Assembly (NCBI GenBank): GCA_958295775.1
Contig: CATQHC010000008.1
Coordinates: forward strand, 124,001 to 188,000
Direction: 5' to 3'
DNA from: Chloroflexota bacterium
GTDB taxonomy: Bacteria; Chloroflexota; UBA11872; VXOZ01
Length of the DNA: 64,000 nt
A program made the position numbers and the translations under genes. Positions 36,584 through 46,121 of this stretch are shown here, in pieces. The first letter of the stretch is position 1. Every line of letters begins with the position of its first letter. Below the pieces are notes generated by a model that searched no databases, was not told where the DNA came from, and was given only the letters and a program-made list of their open reading frames with translations.

Positions 36584-37654
36584 ATGCAGACGTATGAAAT
36601 TGCCGTGATCGGCGGTGACGGGATTGGGCCGGACGTGATCGCAGCCGGCAAGCAGGTGCTCGATGCTGCTGGCGCAGTGACCGGCGGCTACCGGCTCAAC
36701 TACACCGACTTTCCCTGGGGCTGCGAGTATTACTTGCAGCACGACCTCATGATGCCTGCGGACGCGCTGCAGACGCTGGAGCAATTCCAAGCGATCTATC
36801 TCGGCGCAGTGGGCTATCCCACGGTGCCCGATCACATCTCGTTGTGGGGTCTGTTGCTGCCGATCCGCAAGGCTTTTCGGCAATATGTCAACTTGCGACC
36901 TATCAAGCTGCTGCAGGGCATCGACGGCCCGCTGCGCGACAAGAGGCCTGCGGAAGTCGACTTCGTCTGCGTGCGCGAGAACACCGAGGGCGAATACTCC
37001 GGCGTGGGCGGTCGGGTACACGTGGGCACCGACCACGAAGTGGCGTTGCAGTCCATCGTCTTCACGCGCACGGCCGTGGAGCGCATCATCCGCTACGCCT
37101 TCGACTACGCCCAGACCCACGGGCGCAGCAGCGTCACCAGCATCACCAAGTCCAATGCCATGCAGTACAACATGGTCTTCTGGGACGAAGTCTTTGCAGC
37201 AGTGGCACAGGACTATCCCGAAATTGCAACGAGTAAGTACCACGTGGACGCCGCCGCCGCGCGCTTTGTGACCCATCCGGAGTCGTTCGACGTGGTGGTT
37301 GCTTCAAACCTCTTTGCCGACATTCTGACCGACCTAGGCGGGGCATTGCAGGGAAGTCTGGGCCTGCCGCCCAGCGCGAACATCGATCCCACCCGCCGCT
37401 ACCCGGGCATGTTCGAGCCGGTGCACGGCTCCGCGCCGGACATCCACGGTAAGAACATCGCCAATCCGCTCGCCGCCATCTGGGCCGGCGCGATGATGCT
37501 GGACTACCTGGGCGAGCACGAGGCCGGGCAACTCGTGATGAACGCCATGGAAACGGTTACGGCTGACGGTACGGTGCGTACTCCCGATCTGGACGGGACC
37601 GCCACCACCCAGGATGTCACCGACGCCGTGGTGCAGGCGCTGCGCGCAATGTGA
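36584..37654 (+). CDS. Isocitrate/isopropylmalate-type dehydrogenase, D-malate/tartrate dehydrogenase branch
   Basis: 356 residues; GAGGAGG precedes the ATG. Beta-decarboxylating dehydrogenase fold: IAVIGGDGIGPDVIAAG, RPIKLLQGIDGPL (substrate Arg region), VCVRENTEGEYSG, SNAMQYNMVFW (Lys before it in SITKSNAM) and SNLFADILTDLGGALQGSLG for the metal Asp residues. EPVHGSAPDIHGKNIANP binds NAD. The FPWGCEYYLQH segment points to the D-malate/tartrate dehydrogenase (DmlA/TtuC) branch rather than LeuB. It would oxidise and decarboxylate a 2-hydroxy-dicarboxylate with NAD+. No leucine genes are nearby. Confidence 0.9.
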   Translation: MQTYEIAVIGGDGIGPDVIAAGKQVLDAAGAVTGGYRLNYTDFPWGCEYYLQHDLMMPADALQTLEQFQAIYLGAVGYPTVPDHISLWGLLLPIRKAFRQYVNLRPIKLLQGIDGPLRDKRPAEVDFVCVRENTEGEYSGVGGRVHVGTDHEVALQSIVFTRTAVERIIRYAFDYAQTHGRSSVTSITKSNAMQYNMVFWDEVFAAVAQDYPEIATSKYHVDAAAARFVTHPESFDVVVASNLFADILTDLGGALQGSLGLPPSANIDPTRRYPGMFEPVHGSAPDIHGKNIANPLAAIWAGAMMLDYLGEHEAGQLVMNAMETVTADGTVRTPDLDGTATTQDVTDAVVQALRAM

Positions 37655-37797
37655 AGCGGGATATGTCTTTCACTTGAGTACAAGAGGCGCAGGCGCCTAA
37701 CGACATCTATGGCAATTCCTGTTCTTCTCATGGGCACGGCTGGCGCAGGCGCTCCATCAGTTGTGCGCGTGTGGCTCCGGGCAGTCCGATTCGGGTA

Positions 37798-37818
37798 GCG
37801 CAGGTTTGCAACCTGCGC
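37798..37818. repeat. Dispersed palindromic repeat, family R4
   Basis: GCGCAGGTT-TGC-AACCTGCGC, 9-bp arms; its partner copy is at 47742-47762. It lies in the 394-bp gap 37655-38048, which is otherwise without recognisable features. Confidence 0.65.
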
Positions 37819-38048
37819 CAAAGAACCCTGCATGTCGAAGGACTACACCATCGCAAGAATCTCTCGGTCTTGTAGCGCGGGGGCTTGTCCCCCGCTTGGC
37901 CACTCGGTTGTCCGAGGGTACCTTCGAGATACACCCGCTATGGGGTTAACACATTTCCCTCAGGATCTAGTTACACAAGGGTCTCAAAGGGGAGATGCCT
38001 GCAACAGATATAATGGAGGAAACCACTTCCATCCGGAAAAGAGGCCGC

Positions 38049-38462
38049 ATGCGAAATATCCTGGCAGTAATCCTCGGCGTACTCGTCGCCAACGTCGTCT
38101 TCTTTCTTGGCAGCGTCGCGGCCGACCGGTTCTATCCCACGCCAGTGGAATTGATGGACCCCGAAACGCCTGAAGCCACGGCGCTACGCGTGGCTTCCGC
38201 TGAGACGAACGGCCTGGTGCTGGTGCTTCTTGCCGGCGCCCTGGGCGGACTGGTGGGCGGCTTTGTTGGAGCGAAGGTCGCACGCGGCAAATTCCTCGCG
38301 GTCACCAACGCCATCGGCGGGCTCCTTTCAATTTGGGCCGTCTATTCCTTCTATGTCTTCTTTCCGGCGCGGCTGTGGTTCCCCCTGGGTATGCTCGTTG
38401 CGTTCATGGCCTCCACCTATCTTGGCGGCGTTGTAGCTAGGCGTTCGCGAAGTGCCGGATAG
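38049..38462 (+). CDS. Small four-helix integral membrane protein, function unknown
   Basis: 137 residues from ATG 38049; in-frame ATGs at 37995 and 38013 would add up to 18 hydrophilic residues. Four hydrophobic spans are visible: ILAVILGVLVANVVFFLGS, LVLVLLAGALGGLVGGFVGA, an AIGGLLSIWAVYSFYVFF span and a MLVAFMASTYLGGVVA span. The first loop is acidic (PVELMDPETPE). Gly-rich pairs in span 2 resemble small-protein oligomerisation motifs. No family recognised. Confidence 0.7.
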   Translation: MRNILAVILGVLVANVVFFLGSVAADRFYPTPVELMDPETPEATALRVASAETNGLVLVLLAGALGGLVGGFVGAKVARGKFLAVTNAIGGLLSIWAVYSFYVFFPARLWFPLGMLVAFMASTYLGGVVARRSRSAG

Positions 38463-38930
38463 TCTATCTGGCACGGTTTAGACCACACTTCAGCTTGAGT
38501 CCGATGTTTCCCTGGTCTGCGCTGAATACTGCGCCGCCTCATGCATAGACTTTGCTCATACCTGGAATAGCGTTGACGTGCAGGTCCGTCATTCCCGTGA
38601 AAACGGGAATCCATCTTCGCCCGAGGCCTGGACACCGGCACCGCAACGAGAACGGGCAGGGACATTGCCAGAGCGACCTCTAGAGCGTCGGCCAGGGAAT
38701 TTTTCCTTTGAAAAATGCCGTCGCGGCTCGCTGCAGAGCTAACTGAATCGTATGGGAGTAGCTATCTGGCTGTCGCTTCGCGACGCCTCCGGCCTGGACT
38801 CTGCCAGGGGCTCGCCTGACTCTTATGACGGTCAAGGAACATCCGAACTATTCCCGCAGTATATAATCGCATTTGTGACCTTCACAGCATTTGAAAACCT
38901 ATTGAGAATTCGAGACCGGAGGAGCGCGCG
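38463..38930. other. Intergenic region upstream of tyrS with R2 repeat
   Basis: 468 bases. ATTCCCGT-GAAA-ACGGGAAT at 38591-38610, followed by CCATCTTCGCCCG, is an R2 element. No T-box antiterminator signature (TGGGTGG-like) was found before tyrS. Confidence 0.6.
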
Positions 38931-40151
38931 ATGGCGATGGTAGAAACCTCGGAAGCGGCGTTGGCAACACTGCTCAACCGCGGCGTGGTGGACGCGGTGG
39001 TGCGGACCGACCTGGAACGCATGCTGCAAGCGGGCAAACCGCTGCGCATCAAGTTCGGCGTGGACCCCAGCCGGCCCGATCTGCACCTGGGCCATGCGGT
39101 GGGCTTTCGCAAAATCCGGCAGTTTCAGGAGTTGGGGCACCACGTTATCATCATCATCGGCGACTGGACCGCCCGCATCGGCGATCCGTCGGGACGCTCC
39201 GACACGCGCCAGATGCTCAGCGCCGCGGAAGTGCACGCCAACGCCCAGACGTACCTCGACCAGATGGGGAAGATCGTGGACGTGGACAAGATCGAGGTGG
39301 CCTGGCAAACGTCGTGGTTCGAAGACTTTACCCTGGAAGACGTGGTGCGCCTCTGCGCCAAGTACACCGTGAACCGCATGCTCGACCGCGCCGACTTTTC
39401 TACTCGCTACGGCGGCGGTCAGGCCGTCTCGGTGGTGGAATTCTTATATCCCCTGCTGCAAGCGTACGATTCGGTTGCGATCGAGGCCGACGTGGAGCTC
39501 GGCGGCACCGACCAGTATTTCAACTTTCAGGTGGCCCGCGACATCATGCCCGCCCACGGCCTGCAACCGCAGCAGTTTCTCACCTGGCCGCTGCTCGTTG
39601 GCACCGACGGCACGCGCAAGATGAGCAAGAGCTACGACAACTACGTGGCGATCACCGACGAGCCGAACGATATGTACGGCAAGGTGATGTCGCTCTCGGA
39701 TGAGGTCATGCGCGATTACTTTGAAACGCTCACGGACATTCCGGCGCCGGTTTTGGATGAGATGTTTGGTGAAATGGAAGCCGAGCGGCGCAATCCCCGC
39801 GACGTGAAAGCCCACCTCGCCCGCGAGATCGTGACCCAGTTCCACGATGAGGCGTCCGCGCACGCCGCCGAGGCCGAGTTCGTGCGCATGTTCCGCCAGG
39901 GCGCGCTGCCCTCCGACATTCCAATAATTGCCCTCGATGACGCACTACGGAGTGCAAATACCATCGTCGACGCCCTCATCGCCGCCAACCTCGCCAAGAG
40001 CCGCTCCGAAGCCCGCCGCCTCGTCCAACAAGGCGGCGTCCGCCTGGATAACACCCGCATCACCGACACCAACACGCCCTACACCGCCCAACCGGGCCAA
40101 ATCTTCCAAGTCGGCAAGCGGAGATTCGGTGAGGTTTCAGAAGGCAGTTGA
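38931..40151 (+). CDS. tyrS: Tyrosyl-tRNA synthetase
   Basis: 406 residues, GGAGGAG upstream of the ATG. HIGH-type motif in PDLHLGHAVG, and KMSKS in TRKMSKSYDNYVA. The tyrosine-binding region reads YPLLQAYDSVAIEADVELGGTDQYFN. The C-terminal S4 domain (SRSEARRLVQQGGVRLDN) binds tRNA. It charges tRNA-Tyr in the cytoplasm. By length and motif spacing it belongs to the TyrRS branch typical of TyrS2/TyrZ-like bacterial enzymes. Downstream begins the second defence-type island. Confidence 0.97.
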   Translation: MAMVETSEAALATLLNRGVVDAVVRTDLERMLQAGKPLRIKFGVDPSRPDLHLGHAVGFRKIRQFQELGHHVIIIIGDWTARIGDPSGRSDTRQMLSAAEVHANAQTYLDQMGKIVDVDKIEVAWQTSWFEDFTLEDVVRLCAKYTVNRMLDRADFSTRYGGGQAVSVVEFLYPLLQAYDSVAIEADVELGGTDQYFNFQVARDIMPAHGLQPQQFLTWPLLVGTDGTRKMSKSYDNYVAITDEPNDMYGKVMSLSDEVMRDYFETLTDIPAPVLDEMFGEMEAERRNPRDVKAHLAREIVTQFHDEASAHAAEAEFVRMFRQGALPSDIPIIALDDALRSANTIVDALIAANLAKSRSEARRLVQQGGVRLDNTRITDTNTPYTAQPGQIFQVGKRRFGEVSEGS

Positions 40152-40240
40152 TGGGAATTGTAAGAGGCCAGTCATGAACGGGCAATGGGGGATGACAAGT
40201 GCTGAGGTTTCGACTGATGCCCGCAAAGAGGAGACCACAT

Positions 40241-40900
40241 ATGAAGTTGGACGAGCGGGTCCGTGACCGAGCTATTGCGCTTATCAATAAGGCAAGTCAG
40301 GTTCTTGCGACTCATACACCCAGCCAAAGCGGCTATGGTGGAATTCCCACAGTAGCTGGTCAAGAATATGCTAATTGGCGAAGTCAGACTCTAGCGTTTC
40401 TGACAGACTTGCTTGGGCCTGACCACATCTATACAAGTGATTACAAGGAGAATACTGAGGATTTCGCTTACGTAGAAAGCGTCAACGCAGGCTTTGGAAT
40501 TCTGCAAGCAGTGCTTGAGGACATCGATCAAGGCTTCATCGAAACTGTTCGGCAATTGATAGCTGCAGAACTGCTTTCTGACTTCTTCGAGCAAGCTGAG
40601 CACCTACTGGAAAACGGTTACAAGGCACCGGCAGCATCCCTAGCGGGTGCCGTACTGGAGAATGGTCTGCGCTCAATTGCGCACCGCAATGGAATTCAAG
40701 TCAGGGAAAAGGAAGACCTTTCCACTCTCAACAAAAAGCTCGCGGACAAGGAAGTATATAATCGTCTGGTTCAAAGGAAGGTGCAGGTTTGGACGGATGT
40801 ACGCAACCTAGCCGACCATGGCAAATTCGATGAATTCAGTGAAAAAGACGTTCGCAACCTAATCGAAGGAGCACAGTCTTTCTTAGCGGATTACTTGTAA
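40241..40900 (+). CDS. HEPN-like domain protein (putative RNase or TA component)
   Basis: 219 residues from ATG 40241, which has GAGGAG 8 nt upstream; the frame is open to 40199. All-helical. The C-terminal half (EQAEHLLENGYKAPAASLAGAVLENGLRSI) leads to RNLADHGKFDEFSEKDVRNLI. R188-N-L-A-D-H193 fits the R-x4-6-H active site of HEPN RNases and the DUF4145-like group. The N-terminal half (YTSDYKENTEDFAYVESVNAG) is unassigned. The base composition is more AT-rich than tyrS. It precedes the split restriction gene, and HEPN proteins are frequent in such loci. Confidence 0.72.
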   Translation: MKLDERVRDRAIALINKASQVLATHTPSQSGYGGIPTVAGQEYANWRSQTLAFLTDLLGPDHIYTSDYKENTEDFAYVESVNAGFGILQAVLEDIDQGFIETVRQLIAAELLSDFFEQAEHLLENGYKAPAASLAGAVLENGLRSIAHRNGIQVREKEDLSTLNKKLADKEVYNRLVQRKVQVWTDVRNLADHGKFDEFSEKDVRNLIEGAQSFLADYL

Positions 40901-41032
40901 ACCAATCGGCGATACGCGAAACTCGGATTCGACTAGAACCTGCCGATGTTTGGAGAAACACAAGTCACTCAGCCTATAGTGGTAGCACTAAGCACTTGAT
41001 ATTGGTCAGCATCCTAGACGGAGAGTTACCTC

Positions 41033-41362
41033 ATCAATCCAGCGCTACTTACAACTTATGTCAAAGAGATTGAACGCCAATTGCGCGCGGGTGCAGCAGG
41101 TGAGCATGCCTATCGGTCAGCACTCAAAGACCTGCTGGAGTCGTTGCTACCGCAACTGAAGATCGTGGCTATAAACGATGCTCAGCGTGTCGCCTGTGGC
41201 GCGCCCGATTTCGCTGTGACTCGAAATGGCTCACGGGAGCCACAAACTGCAGGCTATGTTGAAACAAAGGACCTTAACGCTGACTTGGCTATAGTCGAAC
41301 AAAGCGAGCAACTTGAACGCTATCGGCGCGGCCTGGACAATCTAGTGCTTACAGACTACCTA
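41033..41362 (+). pseudogene. 5' part of a type ISP-like restriction-modification gene, cut by an IS5-family element
   Basis: The expected N-terminus (INPALLTTYVKEIERQL) follows GGAGAG by 7 nt, but the codon in start position is ATC (41033-41035). The first usable start in frame is TTG 41081. The encoded segment EHAYRSALKDLLESL...GAPDFAVTRNG...YVETKDL is the PD-(D/E)xK-like nuclease domain found at the start of this family. The frame reaches LVLTDYL and is then broken by the element at 41363. The continuation LEFRWYVDG is on the far side at 42551. Confidence 0.9.
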
Positions 41363-42550
41363 AGAAAACTCTGAACAAGCCCTTGGCATAGTATGATAGC
41401 AAGAAAGCAGCTTATGGCGAGGAGAAGGGGAATGGAGCAGCCGACGTTTGCCGAGTTGGAGTACGCGCAGAAGAAGCGGAAGACCCGGCGGGAGAAGTTC
41501 TTGGAGCGCATGGACGCGTTGCTCCCGTGGGCGGAGATGGAGGCGCGTATCGCGCCGTACTATCCCAAGGCGGGGCGTGGGCGGCGGCCGTATCCTTTGT
41601 CGGTAATGCTGCGGGTACACTGCGTGCAGTTGTTCTACAATCTGAGTGATCCTGGGATGGAGGACATGCTGTACGAGGTGGAACCGGTGCGGCGGTTCGT
41701 GGGGCTGCGGCTGTCGGCAGCGCTGCCGGACGAGACGACGATCCTGCACTTTCGGCATTTGCTGGAGCAGCATCGGTTGGGAGAGGGGTTGTTGGCGGAG
41801 ATCAACGCGCATCTGGCGAGGCAAGGCTTGCGGCTGCGGGCAGGGACGGTCGTGGACGCGACCATCATCGCAGCGCCGACATCGACCAAGAACCGCGAAG
41901 GGCAGCGGGACCCGGAGATGCGGCAGGTGAAGAAGGGGAACCAGTATTACTTTGGAATGAAGCTGCACATCGGCGCCGACGCACAGACGGGGCTCGTGCA
42001 CAGCTTCAGCACCACAGCGGCCAACGTGCACGACGTGACGCAAGCGGGAGCGTTGCTGCACGGTGGGGAGCAGCAGGTGTGGGGAGACGCCGGGTACATC
42101 GGCGTGCAGAAGCGGCTGGAGCATCAGGGGCGCGCGGTAGCGTGGCAGGTGGCGCTCAAGCCGGGGCAGCGGCGGCAACTGGCGCCTGAGAGCGCGGCGG
42201 CGCTGGCCGAGCAGCGCAAAGCGTCAGTCAGAGCCAAGGTCGAACATCCGTTCCTGTGGGTGAAGCGGCACTTCGGCTACGCCACGGTGCGCTACCGGGG
42301 TCTGTCCAAGAACACGCAACGGCTGGCGTTGCTGCTGGGGCTGACCAATGTGGTGACGGCCGCACGCTACGTGACTGCGTGACACGGCAGTAGTGCGCCC
42401 AAAACACGAGCGGGAGCGAAAAACGCTCCCAGCAGCGCCAAAACACGGGCAAAACAGCCCCACCGAAACGCCAAAACACACCCCAAAACGCCCCATAATC
42501 CCGCACACACCACTAACACCAAGCCTACACAGAGTTGTTCAGACCTTTCC
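41363..42550 (+). mobile_element. IS5-family insertion sequence (1188 bp)
   Basis: Ends pair as terminal inverted repeats: left AGAAAACTCTGAACAA (41363-41378), right end read outward GGAAAGGTCTGAACAA (42550-42535), 13 of 16 identical. The flanks repeat TA (41361-41362 and 42551-42552) within CTAA/CTAG, matching the YTAR target of the IS5 group. One transposase gene on the plus strand. The ~130 bp after the transposase are rich in CCAAAACAC-type repeats. Confidence 0.9.
41432..42382 (+). CDS. IS5-family DDE transposase
   Basis: 316 residues from ATG 41432 (GGAGAAGGGG upstream); in-frame ATGs at 41393 and 41414 are possible. Opening EQPTFAELEYAQKKRKTRREKF and the domain RRPYPLSVMLRVHCVQLFYNLSD are typical of the IS5 subgroup. 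Catalytic acids: D in GTVVDATIIAAPTS, D in QVWGDAGYIG, E in KVEHPFLWVKRHFGY. Nothing appears broken, so the element could still move. Confidence 0.95.
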   Translation: MEQPTFAELEYAQKKRKTRREKFLERMDALLPWAEMEARIAPYYPKAGRGRRPYPLSVMLRVHCVQLFYNLSDPGMEDMLYEVEPVRRFVGLRLSAALPDETTILHFRHLLEQHRLGEGLLAEINAHLARQGLRLRAGTVVDATIIAAPTSTKNREGQRDPEMRQVKKGNQYYFGMKLHIGADAQTGLVHSFSTTAANVHDVTQAGALLHGGEQQVWGDAGYIGVQKRLEHQGRAVAWQVALKPGQRRQLAPESAAALAEQRKASVRAKVEHPFLWVKRHFGYATVRYRGLSKNTQRLALLLGLTNVVTAARYVTA

Positions 42551-45500
42551 TAGAGTTCCGATGGTACGTGGATGGCAGTCTACGCCAAACTGCACGTCTC
42601 GGCACGCTTGATCGTGTGAAACAACGTATCATCAGGGGTCGGTCAAGCGCGGATGACCTACATGATCTCTTGTCCGAATTTCTCAGTCACCGACCGCCAC
42701 CTATCACGCGCGCCAAAGAGTTGGCTGAGCGTCTAGCGCGTCCCACCCACATGATTCGCAACACAATTGTCTCGGCGTTCGCTCAGGGCCAAACGTCAGG
42801 CACTTTGCGTGATCTCCATCAAGCTTTTGCCTACGTGCTTGTTCCAGACCTCCCAGTAGATGAATTTGCCGATATGTTCGCACAGACCTTGGCCTATGGT
42901 CTCTTCGCCGCACGTGTAAATCACGATTCTGCCCAAGGGACTTTCCAGCGCCAGAGCGCGGCTAACGAGATACCGCGCACAAATCCGTTTCTGCGTGACC
43001 TCTTTTGGCAAGTCACGGGGCGCCTGGATGATGAGCCGTTCGTCGGTTTCGTGGACGATCTTGTACAGTTACTGGCCGAGTGTAGCATGGAGTCCATTCT
43101 CAGGGACTTTGGCAGGCAAACGGCGCGACAAGACCCAGTAGTGCACTTCTATGAAACTTTTCTCACCGCGTACGACCCCGAGCTTCGAGAAGAACGCGGG
43201 GTCTATTACACCCCAGCGCCGGTAGTCTCGTATATTGTGCGATCGGTAGACTCCCTGCTCAAGGAGCGTTTCGACTTGATAGAAGGTCTAGCTGACCAAA
43301 CTCCCATCACCTATGACGTAGTCACCTACACCGACATTCCAGAACGGAAAAACAAGGGAAACGGTGGGTTGCACCAAGTGCCAAAGGTGCTTGTCCTTGA
43401 CCCCGCAACGGGCACTGGCACATTTCTTTTCGAAGTGATTAGGCTGATTCGTGAGAAATTCATGCACAGCAGCAACGCGGGACTGTGGTCCAGCTACGTA
43501 AAGGAGCAACTGCTGCCCAGACTCTTCGGATTCGAGTTGCTCATGGCGCCCTACGCCGTAGCTCACCTAAAACTCGGTATGCAACTTGCCGGACTTGATC
43601 TACCTGAAGGGGCTCGTCCAGACTGGCGATACGACTTTGAGTCATCTGAGCGTCTGAATATCTTCCTCACAAACACTCTAGAAGAAGGACTTAAACAGTC
43701 GGAGCTCACAATGGGTAGGTTTATCTCGGATGAAGCCAATGCAGCAGCCGAAATCAAGCGTGAGATGCCAATCATGGTAGTGCTGGGTAACCCGCCCTAT
43801 CGCAGCCACTCTGCGAATCGTAGCCGAGACGTCAATGGAAAAAAGACCTGGATTGGCCGGCTCATGGACGACTATTATGAGGTGGACGGCCAGTCGCTCG
43901 GCGAACGCAATTCAAAGACGCTGCAAGACGACTACGCAAAGTTCATTCGCTTCGGCCAGTGGCGCATTGAGCGCTCCGGCAGTGGCATTCTCGCGTTCAT
44001 AACCAATCACGGTTATCTGGACAACCCTACGTTTCGCGGTATGCGGCAGCATCTGATGAAACACTTCACCGACATCTACGTGATTGATCTACACGGTAGT
44101 GTGCGAAAAGGCGAGCGGGCATTCGCTGGCACCAAAGATGAAAATGTCTTTGATATTCAACAAGGTGTGGCAATTGGAATTTTTGTCAAGGAAGCACAAG
44201 GAACGGGCCCTGCTCGCGTCCATTACGCGCAACTTTGGGGCGAAAGGCAAGGAAAATTCACATGGCTGTCAGACCACAACGTTGCGACGACGAAATGGTT
44301 GGACGTAAAAGTACAGCCAGATTTGTACTTATTTACGCCACAAACAGGTAATTTTCGTGAGGAGTACCAGCAGGGATGGAGAATTACAGACGTGATGGCC
44401 GAATACTCCACGGGTATCCAAACGCACAGAGATAGGTTTGTCTTTGATTTTGACAGTGAATCCTTGGAACAAAGGATCGCTGACTTCCTAGACCCTGCCA
44501 ACAGCGATGAAGAGGTGCGAAGTCGGTATTTTGGCCTAAAGTCCAGCGGCACCCGTTCTCCTGGCGATACGAATGATTGGCAATTGACAGAGAAGCGCCA
44601 AGCTCTACAGAAAGATCCACAATGGAGAGAGACGTTGGTCCAATGTCTCTATAGTGCCTTCGATGTGCGCTGGCTCTTTTACCACCGAAGTGCTATTGAT
44701 CGCGGTCGATGGGAGATAATGCAGCACATGCTTGAACGGTCGAACAAAGGGATCATTACCACCAGGCAGCAATCGCAACATGGCCAACTTTGGTCCCTAA
44801 TAGGGGTCAGCAACTGCATAATCGAGAGATGCGCCATTTCAAACAAGACGAAGGAGGGAAACTACTTCTTTCCTCTCTACCTCTATCCACCACGCGAAGA
44901 TGTCTCAAACATGCAGAGCCAACTGCACGACCTCTCGCCATGGCCGGAAGGCCGCCAGGGAAGACGGCCAAATCTCGACCCCGCTTTTGTTAAAGATATC
45001 GAGCAGCGTCTAGGCTGGACGTTTGTACACGACGGTCAGGGTAACTTAGGGCAAGTAGCCCCTACTACCAAAAGTATAGGCGAAAAAAGCGCTGCAACGT
45101 TTGGGCCCGAGGACATTCTGCACTACGCTTACGCCGTCCTTAATGCACCAAGCTACCGGGGCCGCTATGCCGAGTTCCTGAAGGCAGACTTTCCCCGCGT
45201 GCCGTTGACAAGCGACCCGCACCTCTTCGCTACCCTCGCCCGCCTCGGCGCAAAGCTTGTCGGGCTGCACACACTGGATTACAATCTAGCGCCCGAACTA
45301 AGAAAACTAGAGACGAGCTATCCAATTCGCGGGACTGACGTAGTCGCGAACGGTCATCCACGGTATCTAGCCTCAGGCCAACGAGACCCGCTCACCGGAA
45401 AGCCAATATCCATTGGGCGCGTGTACATCAACTCCAGTAACGCCCGCAAAGGTACGAGCGGACAGTACTTTGAGGGCGTGCCGCCTGAAGTTTGGGAATC

Positions 45501-45684
45501 TCATATCGGCGGCTACCAAGTTTGCAACAAGTGGCTAAGGGATCGTCGCGGACGCGCACTCACAAACGCCGATCTCACTCACTACCAACGCATCATCGTT
45601 GCGCTCCAAGAGACAATCCGCCTCATGGAGGCAATAGACGACGCAATCCCCGGTTGGCCGCTTCCCAACGACGAGATAAACTAA
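42551..45684 (+). pseudogene. 3' part of the split type ISP-like restriction-modification gene (methyltransferase and target recognition)
   Basis: The frame resumes with LEFRWYVDGSLRQTARLG and stays open for ~1044 codons. The N-terminal coupling helices (AKELAERLARPTHMIRN) and EERGVYYTPAPVVSYIVRSVD precede SAM motif I LVLDPATGTGTF and catalytic motif IV VVLGNPPYRS, a gamma-class N6-adenine methyltransferase. The C-terminal recognition domain ends as in type ISP proteins (QVCNKWLRDRRGRALTN, HYQRIIVALQETI). There is no helicase domain, so this is the short ~1.1-kb-residue form. Without its nuclease end, a product starting from TTG 42535 (inside the IS) might still methylate. Confidence 0.88.
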
Positions 45685-45711
45685 GTCTAGGCTGCGGATG
45701 GTGCTTTGCTA

Positions 45712-46068
45712 TTATGGCAATTGCCCCTCCATTAGCATCTTCCCAATTCTGTAAAGAGTGTCGAGTGCCATTCCGACGCCCTTGCTGGTGGCTTCATCTT
45801 TTGCGCGCTGCCAGAGGGAATCACTACGGAATTGTTCCAAAAACCTCGCACCAGGTAAGCTAATTTGGCGTGGCCAATAGTAATTCAGCCCTTCCGTCTT
45901 TGCGCTGTACACCGTAATAAAGCCTGCCTCCTCTAGTAAACGGCAATGAAAGTAGTACAACTCCTCATCAATCCCATCCAGTAGATAAGTCTGTGGCTCA
46001 AGCTCATCTTTGGGGTAGTCTTCCATTGCTCGCAATATCTGCAATGCAATGTCAGGATCGTATTTCAT
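45712..46068 (-). CDS. DUF2513 family protein
   Basis: 118 residues, GAGG 6 nt before ATG. Family pattern: MKYDPDIALQILRAMED, then YHCRLLEEAG-type helix (HCRLLEEAGFI) and a C-terminal SLWQRAKDEATSKGVGMALD. The fold is a small winged-helix-like protein of unknown role that is common on prophages and defence islands. It is convergent with the restriction gene, with only 27 bp between them. Confidence 0.85.
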   Translation of the reverse strand: MKYDPDIALQILRAMEDYPKDELEPQTYLLDGIDEELYYFHCRLLEEAGFITVYSAKTEGLNYYWPRQISLPGARFLEQFRSDSLWQRAKDEATSKGVGMALDTLYRIGKMLMEGQLP

Positions 46069-46121
46069 CTGTGTCCTCTGCTGTTTGCACCTTTGAGTCT
46101 GCTTTCACGTTTCATTTCCTG

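Noticed and set aside
38463-38930. T-box leader before tyrS
   Set aside because: No T-box sequence, specifier loop or terminator/antiterminator pair seen; the only structure is an R2 repeat.
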